Shown here in pieces: positions 6,648 to 13,698 of a stretch of DNA of 42,550 nt. Below the pieces are notes generated by a model. The model saw nothing but the letters and a program-made list of their open reading frames with translations. It ran no database searches and was not told where the DNA came from. The stretch is from an uncultured Oscillospiraceae bacterium (lineage in GTDB: Bacteria; Bacillota; Clostridia; Oscillospirales; Oscillospiraceae). The position numbers and the translations under genes are program-made. Location of the stretch: the NCBI GenBank assembly GCA_934675115.1, contig CAKUPH010000007.1, positions 1 through 42,550 of the forward strand. Reading direction: 5' to 3'. How positions within the stretch are numbered: the first letter of the stretch is position 1; each line of letters begins with the position of its first letter.

Positions 6648-9600
6648 GAGACCTGACACTGGACATTGAGACCTACTCCAGCGAGGACCTGGGCGAGACG
6701 GGGGTCCACCGGTACGCCGAGGCGCCGGATTTCGAGATCCAGCTGCTGAGCTACTGCTTCGACGACGGGGAGGTCCGGACGGTGGATCTGGCGATGGGCG
6801 ACGAGCTGCCGGACGAGCTGCGCGCCGCCCTCACGGACCCCGGGGTGCGCAAGTGGGCCCACAACGCCGCCTTCGAGCGGACGTGCCTTGCCGCGTGGCT
6901 GGGGGTGCCCATGCCCGCGGAGCAGTGGTGGGACGACATGGTGCTTTGCGCGGTGTGCGGTCTGCCCATGAGTCTGGGTGAGGCGGGCGCGGCCCTCGGG
7001 ATGCCGGAGGACAAGGCGAAGGACCGAGCAGGCAAGGCCCTCGTCCGGTGGTTCTCCCAGCCCTACAAGGCCACGAAGAAGCGGCCCGGGGGACGGCATA
7101 TGCCCGCGGACTATCCGGAGAAGTGGGAGCAGTACCGGGAGTACAACCGGCAGGACGTGGTGGCCGAGCGGGCCATCCACAATATGCTCCGCCGGTGGAT
7201 ACCGGGAAAGACGGAGCACCGGGCCTGGGTCGTGGACCAAGGGATCAACGACCGGGGCATCCGGGTGGACCTTGACCTTGCCCGGAACGCCGTGGCCTTC
7301 GACGCCCGGTACAAGGCCCAGCTCACGGAGCAGGCCATCGCGGTATCCGGGCTGGAGAACCCCAACAGCGTGACGCAGATCAAGGCGTGGCTGCTGGAGC
7401 AGGAGGGCCTGGCGGTACCCAGTCTGAACAAGAAGGTGGTGGCCGACGTGGTGGCACAGCTCCAGACGGACCGGGCCCGGCAGTTCATGGACATCCGGAA
7501 GGAGCTGTCCAAGAGCTCCACGGCGAAGTACAGCGCCATGGTGCGCTCCGTCTGCGCGGACGAGCACGTCCGGGGTTGCTTCCAGTTCTGCGGCGCAGGA
7601 CGGACCGGGCGCTGGGCCGGGCGGCGGGTACAGCTCCAGAACCTTGCCAAGAACAAGATGGAGGACATCGGCACCTGCCGGGAGCTGGTGCGGACCGGGG
7701 ACTACGAGACACTGGAGCTGCTGTACGGCAACGTGACCGGGTGCCTGTCCGAGCTGGTGCGCACGGCCCTCATCCCTGAGGAGGGGCACCGGTTCATCGT
7801 GTGCGACTACTCCGCCATCGAGGCCCGGGTACTGGCGTGGATCAGCGGCGAGGAGTGGGCGCTGGAGGAGTTCCGGGGTGCGGGCCAGATCTACGAGGCC
7901 ACCGGGGCCATGATGTTCCACGTGCCCAAGGAGACCATCGCCAAGGGCGGCTGCAACCACGACAAGCGGCAGGCGGCCAAGACGGCTGTGCTGGCCTGCG
8001 TGGCCGAGGGCCAGCTTGTGCTCACCGACCGGGGGCCCGTCCCCGTCGAGTCCGTGAACATTGACGACCTTCTGTGGGACGGGGCCGAATGGGTCCGCCA
8101 CGAGGGAGTGGCTTTCCAGGGCATACGGGACACGGTGCTGGTGAATGGCGTGGAGCTCACGGACGACCACAAGATACTGACTGAGAAAGGGATGATGGCC
8201 TGTGGCAATGCTGCGGGACTTAACTGGGCAGACGTTCGGCTACCTGACGGTCCTGGGACCCGGTGCGGTGCACACGAGCCCCTGCGGGCGGGCATCGCGG
8301 AAGTGGCGCTGCCTGTGCGTATGCGGAAATGTGAAAGAGATCCAGGCGGATCACCTGATCCGAACGAAGAAGCCGACCAAGTCTTGCGGATGTATGTCCC
8401 GGGCGCTGGACGCGGCGGGTCACACGAAGCACGGGATGACGGACTCGAAGCTGTACAGCATCTGGAACCAGATGCGGCAGCGGTGCGCCAACCCGAAGGA
8501 CAAGAGCTGGGCTCGCTACGGTGGGCGGGGCATCCGCGTATGCGACAGGTGGCAGACAAGTTTTCAGAACTTCTTAGACGACATGGGCCCCACATGGAAG
8601 CCCGGTCTCCAGATCGAACGTCTGGACAACTCAGCGGGGTACTCCCCGGAAAACTGCATCTGGGCCACACGGTCTCAGCAGGGGCGGAACAAGCGGAACA
8701 ATATCCGGGTATCGACGCCCCTGGGGGATATGACGCTGGCAGAACTGGCCGAACGGGTCGGACTCAAATACGGGACGCTGCAATCCAGGTACTACCGGAA
8801 AAAGCCATTGTTGTCCGCAGAGGAAGAAGAGCGGTTAAGACATACGACCTGATCAATGCCGGTCCCCGGCACCGATTCTGTCTGGTGGACCATGAGTCCG
8901 GCGCTCTGCGGTGCGTATCAAATTGCGGCTACGGCGGGGGCGTGAACGCCCTGAAGGCCTTCGGCGCGGACAAGATGGGCATGACCGAGGAGGACATGGT
9001 GGAGACCGTGGACCTCTGGCGGGCGGCCAACAAGGGCGCCTGCAAGCTGTGGCGGGAGCTGGAGCGGGCCGCCATCCGCAGCGTGGTGCATGGCGGGACG
9101 GCGCTGTCCCGGACCGGGAACATCCGGTTCGACTTCGAGCAGGGCATCCTCTGGATGACGCTGCCCTCCGGACGGCGGATCGCCTACTTCGGGGTCCGGT
9201 ACGGGGACAGCAGGTGGGGCGGAGGCCGCCGGGCGCTCAGCTACATGGGCATCGACCAGGACAAGCACAAGTGGTCCCGGCTGGAGACATGGGGCGGGAA
9301 GCTCACGGAAAACTGCTGGGCCGCAGGTACGCCGGTCCTGACGGGCCGGGGCTGGGTCCCTATCGAGAGCGTCACGTCCGCCGACCGTGTCTGGGACGGG
9401 GTTGAGTGGGTGAGCACCGATGGCTGCGCCCGCCGTGACCGGGAGGAGGATCTGTTCGAGCTGGACGGCCTGCTGGTGACCGGTGACCACAAGATATTGA
9501 CTATGAGGGGCTGGAAAAATGCAAAAGAATGCGACGGACTGGACCGGGTATCAGTACAGCTTCCTGCGGATCGTGGGGCCCGGGAAAAGCAGAGACCCGC

Positions 9601-10474
9601 ACGGAAGAATCCGCTGGCTGGCCGAATGCGCCTGCGGAAGGCAGTGGGAAATAGACATCCGGGACCTGTGCAAGGCGGAGAAACAAGGGCGGCCCAAGTC
9701 CTGCGGGTGCCAGACGCGGGCGCTGATCTCGAAGGCAAAAACAACTCATGGGATGTCCCATCACCCGGCCTACGCGGTCTGGCGGTCCATGATACAGAGA
9801 TGCACGTCCCCGACGCACCCGGCCTGGGCCAACTACGGCGGACGGGGGATCACGGTCTGCGACAGATGGCTGCACAGCTTCGAGAACTTCTGGGCGGACA
9901 TGGGGCCCACCTACGACCCCAGCATTTCGCAGGATCTGGATCGGAGAAAGAACAACGAGGGTTACTCCCCGGAAAACTGCCGCTGGGTGACCAGAAAAGT
10001 CAACTGCCGGAACCGGCGCAAGACTCGCTTCGTGTGTTTTGGCGGGGAGACGCTTCCGGTATCGGAGCTGGCGGAACGGTCCGGCGTCCGCTATACGACG
10101 CTGCTGTACCGGCTGGACCACGGCTGTCCGTCAGACCGGCTGCTCGACGCGCCGGACACGACACGCCAGTTTACGACGTTGTAAACTGCGGCCCGCGCCG
10201 CCGGTACGTCGTTCTGGGTGCCACAGGGCCGATCATCGCGCATAACTGCGTTCAGGCAACGGCGCGGGACTGCCTGCGGGACGCGATGCAGGCCCTCACC
10301 GACGCGGGATTCCAGATCCGCGCCCACATCCACGACGAGGTGGTGATCTCCGAACCCCGGGACGGCCGGACGCTGGAGGAAGTGGCCGCCATCATGGGCC
10401 GGGCGCTCCCGTGGGCCCCCGGGCTGCCCCTGCGTGGCGACGGCTACTACTGCGACTACTACATCAAGGACTGA
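6644..10474 (+). CDS. polA: Family A DNA polymerase with two inteins
   Basis: A 1276-codon ORF; removing two inteins of 309 and 311 residues leaves a 656-residue polymerase, the usual phage PolA size. The N terminus is a DnaQ-like 3'-5' exonuclease: DIETYS (residues 7-12), NAAFE (about 76) and YNRQDVV (about 167). The polymerase domain shows motif A CDYSAIEAR (about 387), motif B RQAAKTAVLA split from CGYGGG by intein 1, the GKLTEN/CVQATARD helix split by intein 2, and motif C HIHDEVV (about 1229). It extends primers made by the VapE protein. Both inteins sit at catalytic motifs, so splicing is required for activity. Each intein is open in this frame straight through an endonuclease gene encoded in the +1 frame. 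Confidence 0.95.
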   Translation: MRDLTLDIETYSSEDLGETGVHRYAEAPDFEIQLLSYCFDDGEVRTVDLAMGDELPDELRAALTDPGVRKWAHNAAFERTCLAAWLGVPMPAEQWWDDMVLCAVCGLPMSLGEAGAALGMPEDKAKDRAGKALVRWFSQPYKATKKRPGGRHMPADYPEKWEQYREYNRQDVVAERAIHNMLRRWIPGKTEHRAWVVDQGINDRGIRVDLDLARNAVAFDARYKAQLTEQAIAVSGLENPNSVTQIKAWLLEQEGLAVPSLNKKVVADVVAQLQTDRARQFMDIRKELSKSSTAKYSAMVRSVCADEHVRGCFQFCGAGRTGRWAGRRVQLQNLAKNKMEDIGTCRELVRTGDYETLELLYGNVTGCLSELVRTALIPEEGHRFIVCDYSAIEARVLAWISGEEWALEEFRGAGQIYEATGAMMFHVPKETIAKGGCNHDKRQAAKTAVLACVAEGQLVLTDRGPVPVESVNIDDLLWDGAEWVRHEGVAFQGIRDTVLVNGVELTDDHKILTEKGMMACGNAAGLNWADVRLPDGPGTRCGAHEPLRAGIAEVALPVRMRKCERDPGGSPDPNEEADQVLRMYVPGAGRGGSHEARDDGLEAVQHLEPDAAAVRQPEGQELGSLRWAGHPRMRQVADKFSELLRRHGPHMEARSPDRTSGQLSGVLPGKLHLGHTVSAGAEQAEQYPGIDAPGGYDAGRTGRTGRTQIRDAAIQVLPEKAIVVRRGRRAVKTYDLINAGPRHRFCLVDHESGALRCVSNCGYGGGVNALKAFGADKMGMTEEDMVETVDLWRAANKGACKLWRELERAAIRSVVHGGTALSRTGNIRFDFEQGILWMTLPSGRRIAYFGVRYGDSRWGGGRRALSYMGIDQDKHKWSRLETWGGKLTENCWAAGTPVLTGRGWVPIESVTSADRVWDGVEWVSTDGCARRDREEDLFELDGLLVTGDHKILTMRGWKNAKECDGLDRVSVQLPADRGAREKQRPARKNPLAGRMRLRKAVGNRHPGPVQGGETRAAQVLRVPDAGADLEGKNNSWDVPSPGLRGLAVHDTEMHVPDAPGLGQLRRTGDHGLRQMAAQLRELLGGHGAHLRPQHFAGSGSEKEQRGLLPGKLPLGDQKSQLPEPAQDSLRVFWRGDASGIGAGGTVRRPLYDAAVPAGPRLSVRPAARRAGHDTPVYDVVNCGPRRRYVVLGATGPIIAHNCVQATARDCLRDAMQALTDAGFQIRAHIHDEVVISEPRDGRTLEEVAAIMGRALPWAPGLPLRGDGYYCDYYIKD
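7997..8923 (+). other. Intein 1 in DNA polymerase motif B
   Basis: A 309-codon intein between extein residues ALA and CGYGGG. It begins with nucleophile Cys (block A, CVAEGQLVLTDRGPVPVESV). Block B is LTDDHKILT with the T-x-x-H motif. It ends YDLINAGPRHRF ... LRCVSN before the +1 Cys; the penultimate residue is Ser rather than His. The middle (about 8205-8820) shows no endonuclease in the polymerase frame but stays open, while the +1 frame of the same bases encodes the endonuclease at 8202-8852. Splice blocks resemble those of intein 2. Confidence 0.9.
8202..8852 (+). CDS. Homing endonuclease (YGGRGI family) nested out of frame in intein 1
   Basis: A 216-residue protein in the +1 frame relative to the polymerase. 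The N-terminal part (LTGQTFGYLTVLG, then RKWRCLCVCGN and TKSCGC) is a cysteine-containing DNA-binding module typical of phage AP2/HNH-type mobile endonucleases. The second part (LYSIWNQMRQRCANP, YGGRGIRVCDRW, YSPENCIWAT) is the conserved catalytic-type domain of that group. It starts at GTG 8202 or ATG 8208 after GAGAAAGGG, and its stop lies in the C-terminal splice block of the intein. It likely cuts intein-less polymerase genes. The exact nuclease fold is not certain from sequence. Confidence 0.85.
   Translation: MAMLRDLTGQTFGYLTVLGPGAVHTSPCGRASRKWRCLCVCGNVKEIQADHLIRTKKPTKSCGCMSRALDAAGHTKHGMTDSKLYSIWNQMRQRCANPKDKSWARYGGRGIRVCDRWQTSFQNFLDDMGPTWKPGLQIERLDNSAGYSPENCIWATRSQQGRNKRNNIRVSTPLGDMTLAELAERVGLKYGTLQSRYYRKKPLLSAEEEERLRHTT
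9314..10246 (+). other. Intein 2 in the DNA polymerase
   Basis: A 311-codon intein between extein GKLTEN and CVQATARD. Block A starts CWAAGTPVLTGRGWVPIESV, block B is VTGDHKILT, and the C-terminal blocks are VYDVVNCGPRRRY and GPIIAHN with the canonical His-Asn before the +1 Cys. It shares WDGxEWV, DHKILT and YDxxNxGPRxR with intein 1. As in intein 1, the central region is open in the polymerase frame but encodes an endonuclease in the +1 frame (9519-10184). Confidence 0.92.
9519..10184 (+). CDS. Homing endonuclease (YGGRGI family) nested out of frame in intein 2
   Basis: A 221-residue paralogue of the intein 1 endonuclease, also in the +1 frame. Shared features in the same order are a cysteine module (AECACGRQ, KSCGCQTRAL), THGM, AVWRSMIQRC, YGGRGITVCDRW, SFENFWADMGPT and YSPENCRWVT. 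ATG 9519 follows GAGGGG at 9 bp spacing. The TAA stop overlaps the intein splice block at YDVVN. Independent translation from this start is more likely than frameshifting, because a fused product would need both a +1 and a later -1 shift. Confidence 0.85.
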   Translation: MQKNATDWTGYQYSFLRIVGPGKSRDPHGRIRWLAECACGRQWEIDIRDLCKAEKQGRPKSCGCQTRALISKAKTTHGMSHHPAYAVWRSMIQRCTSPTHPAWANYGGRGITVCDRWLHSFENFWADMGPTYDPSISQDLDRRKNNEGYSPENCRWVTRKVNCRNRRKTRFVCFGGETLPVSELAERSGVRYTTLLYRLDHGCPSDRLLDAPDTTRQFTTL

Positions 10475-10486
10475 AGGAGACCGAAC

Positions 10487-11089
10487 ATGACACGACAAAG
10501 ACGAAAACACCGCCGGACGGCGGCATTGCAGGTCCTCGCCCTCGCCGGAGGGATCATCGCCCTCGCGGGGGCGGCGCTGCTGCTGGGCTACCAGCTGGGG
10601 AGCCGCGCCGAGGCGGCGGAGCCGGTGGCCGCGCAGCTAACCATCCCGGGGGAGCTGCCCGGGCTGCCCCGGGGCGCGGCGCTGTACAGCCCGGCACCGG
10701 CCCGGGCGGCTGAGCCCCGGTACGCGCTCACGGAATACGAGCGGGATCTGGTGGAGCGGGTGGTGGCTGCGGAGAGCGGGAACCAGACGCTGGAGGGGCA
10801 GATGGCCGTGGCCCAGTGCATCCTGAACACGGCGGAGGCCATGGAGCTCCGGCCGGACACCGTGGTGCTGGCCCCCAACCAGTACGCGGACCCCGCGGTC
10901 CGGGGGCAGGTGACGGACAGCGTCCGGGAGGCGGTCCGCCGGGTATTTGACAACGGGGAGCGCGTGACGGAGGAGCCCATCCGGTTCTTCTACGCGCCCC
11001 GGTACAGTGCGGGCCGCTGGCACGAGTCCGCGCTGGAGTACGTGATCACCATCGGGGGGCACAGGTTCTTCAAGCTCCCCGGAGCATGA
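10487..11089 (+). CDS. Membrane-anchored SleB-like cell wall hydrolase
   Basis: A 200-residue protein with a basic N terminus, one transmembrane segment (about residues 12-33, ALQVLALAGGIIALAGAALL), a Pro/Ala-rich linker, and a C-terminal Hydrolase_2/SleB domain from about residue 80 (VERVVAAESGNQTLEGQMAV, with the expected catalytic Glu in AESGNQ). SleB enzymes are lytic transglycosylases acting on peptidoglycan. It lies among replication genes, 12 bp after the polymerase, rather than with tail or lysis genes. Possible roles are early envelope modification, superinfection exclusion or lysis; sequence cannot choose among them. Confidence 0.85.
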   Translation: MTRQRRKHRRTAALQVLALAGGIIALAGAALLLGYQLGSRAEAAEPVAAQLTIPGELPGLPRGAALYSPAPARAAEPRYALTEYERDLVERVVAAESGNQTLEGQMAVAQCILNTAEAMELRPDTVVLAPNQYADPAVRGQVTDSVREAVRRVFDNGERVTEEPIRFFYAPRYSAGRWHESALEYVITIGGHRFFKLPGA

Positions 11090-11120
11090 CAAGGCACAGC
11101 AGGCAAAGGAGGAAAATGAG

Positions 11121-11552
11121 ATGCAGCACAACATTATTTTTGTGACCCACGAGGGCCGGGGCAAGAGGTATCTGTACGAGCTACCCGCGGGGGTAAACGT
11201 GGAACAGGGGACCCTGCTGCGGGTCCGGAACGCCCAGGGCGAGGTCATCGCGGTGGCCGCGTCGAACAGCTTTCAGGCGGATGAGACCGGGCTGGAGGCC
11301 ATCAAAGAAGCCGTCGGGGCCTACAAGGGCCGGGACCTGGCCCCGGTTACCGGGATATACCGGCTGATCGACCTCACGGGGAGCGACAAGAGCGAGTCCG
11401 TGGAGGCGTCCGACTCCGCCACGACCTACGTGCCCTGGGGCTGCTTGGAGTGCGCCTATGATCTGGTGCGCCGGTCCGGGGGCAACGGGGAGCCCTGCGC
11501 CAGCTGCCCCAACGGGCCCGGACGCTGGAACGGGAGCGTGACGCTGGATTGA
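11121..11552 (+). CDS. Unknown phage protein with C-terminal cysteine cluster
   Basis: A 143-residue protein. The N-terminal half is beta-rich (IIFVTHEGRGKRYLYELPAG, then VEQGTLLRVRN). The C terminus has CLEC and CASC cysteine pairs that could bind one zinc ion or pair as disulfides. AGGAGG lies 7 bp before the ATG. The stop overlaps the TTG start of the next gene (TTGA). No family is recognised. Confidence 0.7.
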   Translation: MQHNIIFVTHEGRGKRYLYELPAGVNVEQGTLLRVRNAQGEVIAVAASNSFQADETGLEAIKEAVGAYKGRDLAPVTGIYRLIDLTGSDKSESVEASDSATTYVPWGCLECAYDLVRRSGGNGEPCASCPNGPGRWNGSVTLD

Positions 11553-11740
11553 ACTGCCCGGTATGCGGAGAGAACAACTCCCGGGTGATCGACACCCGGG
11601 ACAGGGGCACGTGGCGCCGCCGCCGTCACGAGTGCGTCATGTGCGGCGCGAGGTGGACGACGCAGGAGGTGCCGGAGCACGACCTGAAGAGGCTGATGCA
11701 GGTCCGGGAGCTGGCCGAGAAGCTGCGGTCGGTATTGTGA
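11549..11740 (+). CDS. NrdR-like zinc-ribbon protein
   Basis: A 63-residue protein starting at TTG and coupled to the previous stop. It reproduces the N-terminal zinc ribbon of NrdR: MNCPVCGENNSRVIDTRDRG, then RRRRHECVMCGARWTTQE. NrdR is the repressor of ribonucleotide reductase genes, but the ATP-cone domain is absent here, so nucleotide sensing is not expected. It may bind DNA at host NrdR boxes or act as a phage transcription factor; either role is inference. Confidence 0.75.
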   Translation: MNCPVCGENNSRVIDTRDRGTWRRRRHECVMCGARWTTQEVPEHDLKRLMQVRELAEKLRSVL

Positions 11741-11753
11741 GGAGGACTGGGAC

Positions 11754-11960
11754 ATGACACAACTGGACGCACAGGTCGTGCTGGCCTTCGCCGAGTGTGA
11801 CATGAACGCCAATGAGGTGGCTCGCCGGAAGTTCATGCACCGGAACACGGTGATCTACCATCTGGACAAGGTGAAGCGGGAGACCGGGTTGGACGCCCAG
11901 CACTTCTATGACCTGATCAAGCTGCTGGAGATCGCACAGGGGGTGATGGAGGATGAGTAA
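11754..11960 (+). CDS. PucR/CdaR-type helix-turn-helix protein
   Basis: A 68-residue protein resembling the C-terminal HTH_30 domain of PucR/CdaR regulators: AFAECDMNANEVARRKFMHR, then NTVIYHLDKVKRETGLD. GAGGA precedes the ATG. Stand-alone copies are common in Clostridial phages. Likely DNA-binding; target unknown. Confidence 0.75.
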   Translation: MTQLDAQVVLAFAECDMNANEVARRKFMHRNTVIYHLDKVKRETGLDAQHFYDLIKLLEIAQGVMEDE

Positions 11961-12039
11961 ATGGTGCTTTGGAAAGTGTGACCGCTGCGCATGGAAATAC
12001 AACGGCGGGTGCTCGGAATGGAGGTTTGGGAATGGCTGA
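11953..12039 (+). CDS. Tiny Cys-rich protein
   Basis: A 28-residue ORF (MSKWCFGKCDRCAWKYNGGC and eight more residues) overlapping the previous stop by 8 bp (ATGAGTAA). Four cysteines at positions 5, 9, 12 and 20 could form a zinc site. The Shine-Dalgarno is weak, so expression would depend on coupling. The regular cysteine spacing and seamless packing support it, but it is short enough to be chance. Confidence 0.45.
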   Translation: MSKWCFGKCDRCAWKYNGGCSEWRFGNG

Positions 12040-12061
12040 GATTATTGCAGGAGGTGGAGTG

Positions 12062-12553
12062 ATGGATCGGCTAACAGTCCCAGACGTGCGCGTTGACGAG
12101 CACACCATCCGCAGGACGTTTGTGGATGCGGGAGCTGTGCGTGCGCACGCCATGGAATTTTACTGGCGGTTGAAAGACTACGAGGACACGGGGCTTTTGC
12201 CTGATGAGATTTTGCCGAAAGAAAAAGCAGACGAAATCGCGCTAAGCCTCATGCGTCTTGCGGATTTGGAGAGCTTTGCTCCGTATGACCGCTTGCGCGA
12301 ACTGGACGAGTCCGACAAGGACGGGCGCGTGGTGGTACTGCCGTGCAAGATAGGCGACACGGTATGGTTTAAGACCTACACAGATAACGGCAAGACCTGC
12401 ATTGGCATACAGCCCCATAAAGCGGTTTCGGCCCGCGTATGCGTCATGGCAGAGGGGAGGATTTTTCCGGTCGAGCTGCCATTAAGCAGGTTTGGAAAGA
12501 GCTGGTTCCTCACCCGCGAGGAGGCAGAGAAAGCGTTGGGGGCGATGGAGTGA
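12062..12553 (+). CDS. Unknown phage protein of the lower-GC cassette
   Basis: A 163-residue protein starting at ATG 12062 after GGAGGTG; an in-frame ATG at 12032 is less well supported. It contains FYWRLKDYEDTGLLPDEI, a pattern often seen in small Clostridial phage proteins, and a beta-rich second half (GRVVVLPCKIGDTVWFKTYT). From here to about 13.1 kb the DNA is visibly less GC-rich than its neighbours. The stop overlaps the next start (TGATGG). Confidence 0.65.
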   Translation: MDRLTVPDVRVDEHTIRRTFVDAGAVRAHAMEFYWRLKDYEDTGLLPDEILPKEKADEIALSLMRLADLESFAPYDRLRELDESDKDGRVVVLPCKIGDTVWFKTYTDNGKTCIGIQPHKAVSARVCVMAEGRIFPVELPLSRFGKSWFLTREEAEKALGAME

Positions 12554-12915
12554 TGGCTATCAGCAAATCAAAGCGCGAAGCGGTCTATCGAAAGTATGAC
12601 GGCCATTGTGCGTACTGTGGGCGAGAAATTGCCTACAAGGATATGCAGGTAGACCATTTTCAACCATTGAGAGCGTGGGGTATCGAGGACGCTGGAACAG
12701 ACGACCTTGACAACCTTATGCCAGCCTGTCGTATGTGCAACCACTACAAGAGGGCAAATTCGCTTGAAACTTTTAGACGCTACATCGAGGAGATTCCTCA
12801 CAAACTTCACGAGAACTATATCTACAAAGTCGGAATTGTGTACGGCGAAGTCGTAGAAAAAGAACACCCTGTTAAGTTTTATTTTGAACAACAGGAGGTA
12901 ATGGAAGATGTTTGA
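12553..12915 (+). CDS. HNH endonuclease
   Basis: A 120-residue protein with a full HNH motif: CAYC (residues 18-21), the metal/catalytic segment MQVDHFQPL, then DDLDNLMPACRMCNHYK with the second cysteine pair. The C-terminal 35 residues are beta-rich and lack another domain. Unlike terminase-linked HNH proteins it sits in the early region, away from the packaging genes, in AT-richer DNA. This suggests a mobile or moron-type gene, or a recombination/restriction nuclease. Confidence 0.88.
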   Translation: MAISKSKREAVYRKYDGHCAYCGREIAYKDMQVDHFQPLRAWGIEDAGTDDLDNLMPACRMCNHYKRANSLETFRRYIEEIPHKLHENYIYKVGIVYGEVVEKEHPVKFYFEQQEVMEDV

Positions 12916-13090
12916 CCTGAAACCTTGCCCGTTCTGTGGATATAAGGGCGTAGAGATACTCGCGGATGATAACGAGTATTTGTACTATCGGTACTTTTCG
13001 CAATGTCAGAACTGTGGGGCTGGTGCAAAGCGAGGCCACACAATAGAAGATGCGGCTAAGGAGTGGAACAGGAGGGTTGACGATGCCTGA
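12908..13090 (+). CDS. Lar-like restriction alleviation protein
   Basis: A 60-residue zinc-ribbon protein with the Lar family pattern LKPCPFCGYKGVEIL ... QCQNCGAGAKRG, then EDAAKEWNRRV. Lar of the Rac prophage eases type I restriction; members are frequent in phages. It overlaps the HNH gene end by 8 bp (ATGTTTGA) and the next start. Anti-restriction is the family role and is not shown here. Confidence 0.82.
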   Translation: MFDLKPCPFCGYKGVEILADDNEYLYYRYFSQCQNCGAGAKRGHTIEDAAKEWNRRVDDA

Positions 13091-13370
13091 GATCATTGAC
13101 ATTCTGGGCGAAGCCGAGGTGCTGGCTCAGCTGGCCGAGGAAGCCGCGGAACTGGCGCAGGCGGCATTGAAACTGCGCCGGGTACTGGATGGGCGGAACC
13201 CCACGCCCGTGGCCGAATGGGAAGCCCGCGACAACCTCAAGGAAGAGTACACCGACGTGGTGCATTGCGCACTGGAGCTGGGCATAGTGGAAAACCTGCA
13301 TCTAATCGTCGAAAAACGTGCCCGCTGGAAGATGCGGCTGGGATTGGAGGAACAGAAAGATGGGACTTGA
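13083..13370 (+). CDS. MazG-like NTP pyrophosphohydrolase
   Basis: A 95-residue all-helical protein with the MazG/all-alpha NTP-PPase features: EEAAELAQAALKLRR (the ExxE of helix 1) and later NLKEEYTDVVHCALELG (the ExxD metal-binding pair). These enzymes hydrolyse (d)NTPs to monophosphates or blunt (p)ppGpp signalling during infection. ATG 13083 follows AGGAGGGTTG. It overlaps both neighbours slightly. Confidence 0.72.
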   Translation: MPEIIDILGEAEVLAQLAEEAAELAQAALKLRRVLDGRNPTPVAEWEARDNLKEEYTDVVHCALELGIVENLHLIVEKRARWKMRLGLEEQKDGT

Positions 13371-13689
13371 CATCAGGGTTAAAGAACGCAAAGAGATCCG
13401 CTGCCCGGACTGCGGCAAGGTCGTTGGCTACCGGGACCTGAACTGTACGGCCAGCGCTGGATCGGACTGGTATGAAATTCTGGGGGAGATCGGCTACTAT
13501 GTTCCTTACGAACATCGCACCAAAGAAAACGACTGGTACGGCAAGGATATGGTCCTCGACGACGAACAGGCGAGGCGGCTCGCGGCCTACGCAGTTGAGA
13601 AGCGGGTATACAACTATGACGAGGTCGAAAACGCTGCGGCGATAACCCTCCTGCACGGCAACAGGGTTGTCGTCAATGCGGATTGGTGA
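13360..13689 (+). CDS. Unknown protein with one CxxC knuckle
   Basis: A 109-residue protein starting MGLDIRVKERKEIRCPDCGK at ATG 13360, inside the end of the MazG-like gene, with GGAGG upstream. It has a single CPDC knuckle and is otherwise mixed alpha/beta, including WYEILGEIGYYVPYEHRTKE. No family is recognised. Confidence 0.65.
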   Translation: MGLDIRVKERKEIRCPDCGKVVGYRDLNCTASAGSDWYEILGEIGYYVPYEHRTKENDWYGKDMVLDDEQARRLAAYAVEKRVYNYDEVENAAAITLLHGNRVVVNADW

Positions 13690-13698
13690 GGTGAGAAC

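Noticed and set aside
4935..6659. 574-codon open frame on the minus strand opposite DUF2800-DUF2815-ThyX
   Set aside because: Composition is Leu/Ala/Gly/Val/Pro-rich with no motif; it mirrors three well-supported plus-strand genes. High GC removes stop codons in antisense frames.
6521..8170. 549-codon minus-strand frame opposite ThyX/PolA
   Set aside because: Antisense shadow of the polymerase exonuclease and motif A region; no start with a Shine-Dalgarno and no family.
6644..10474. Polymerase as a frameshifted pseudogene
   Set aside because: The frame is continuous, both inteins have proper Cys/Asn ends and +1 Cys, and all polymerase motifs are intact once inteins are removed.
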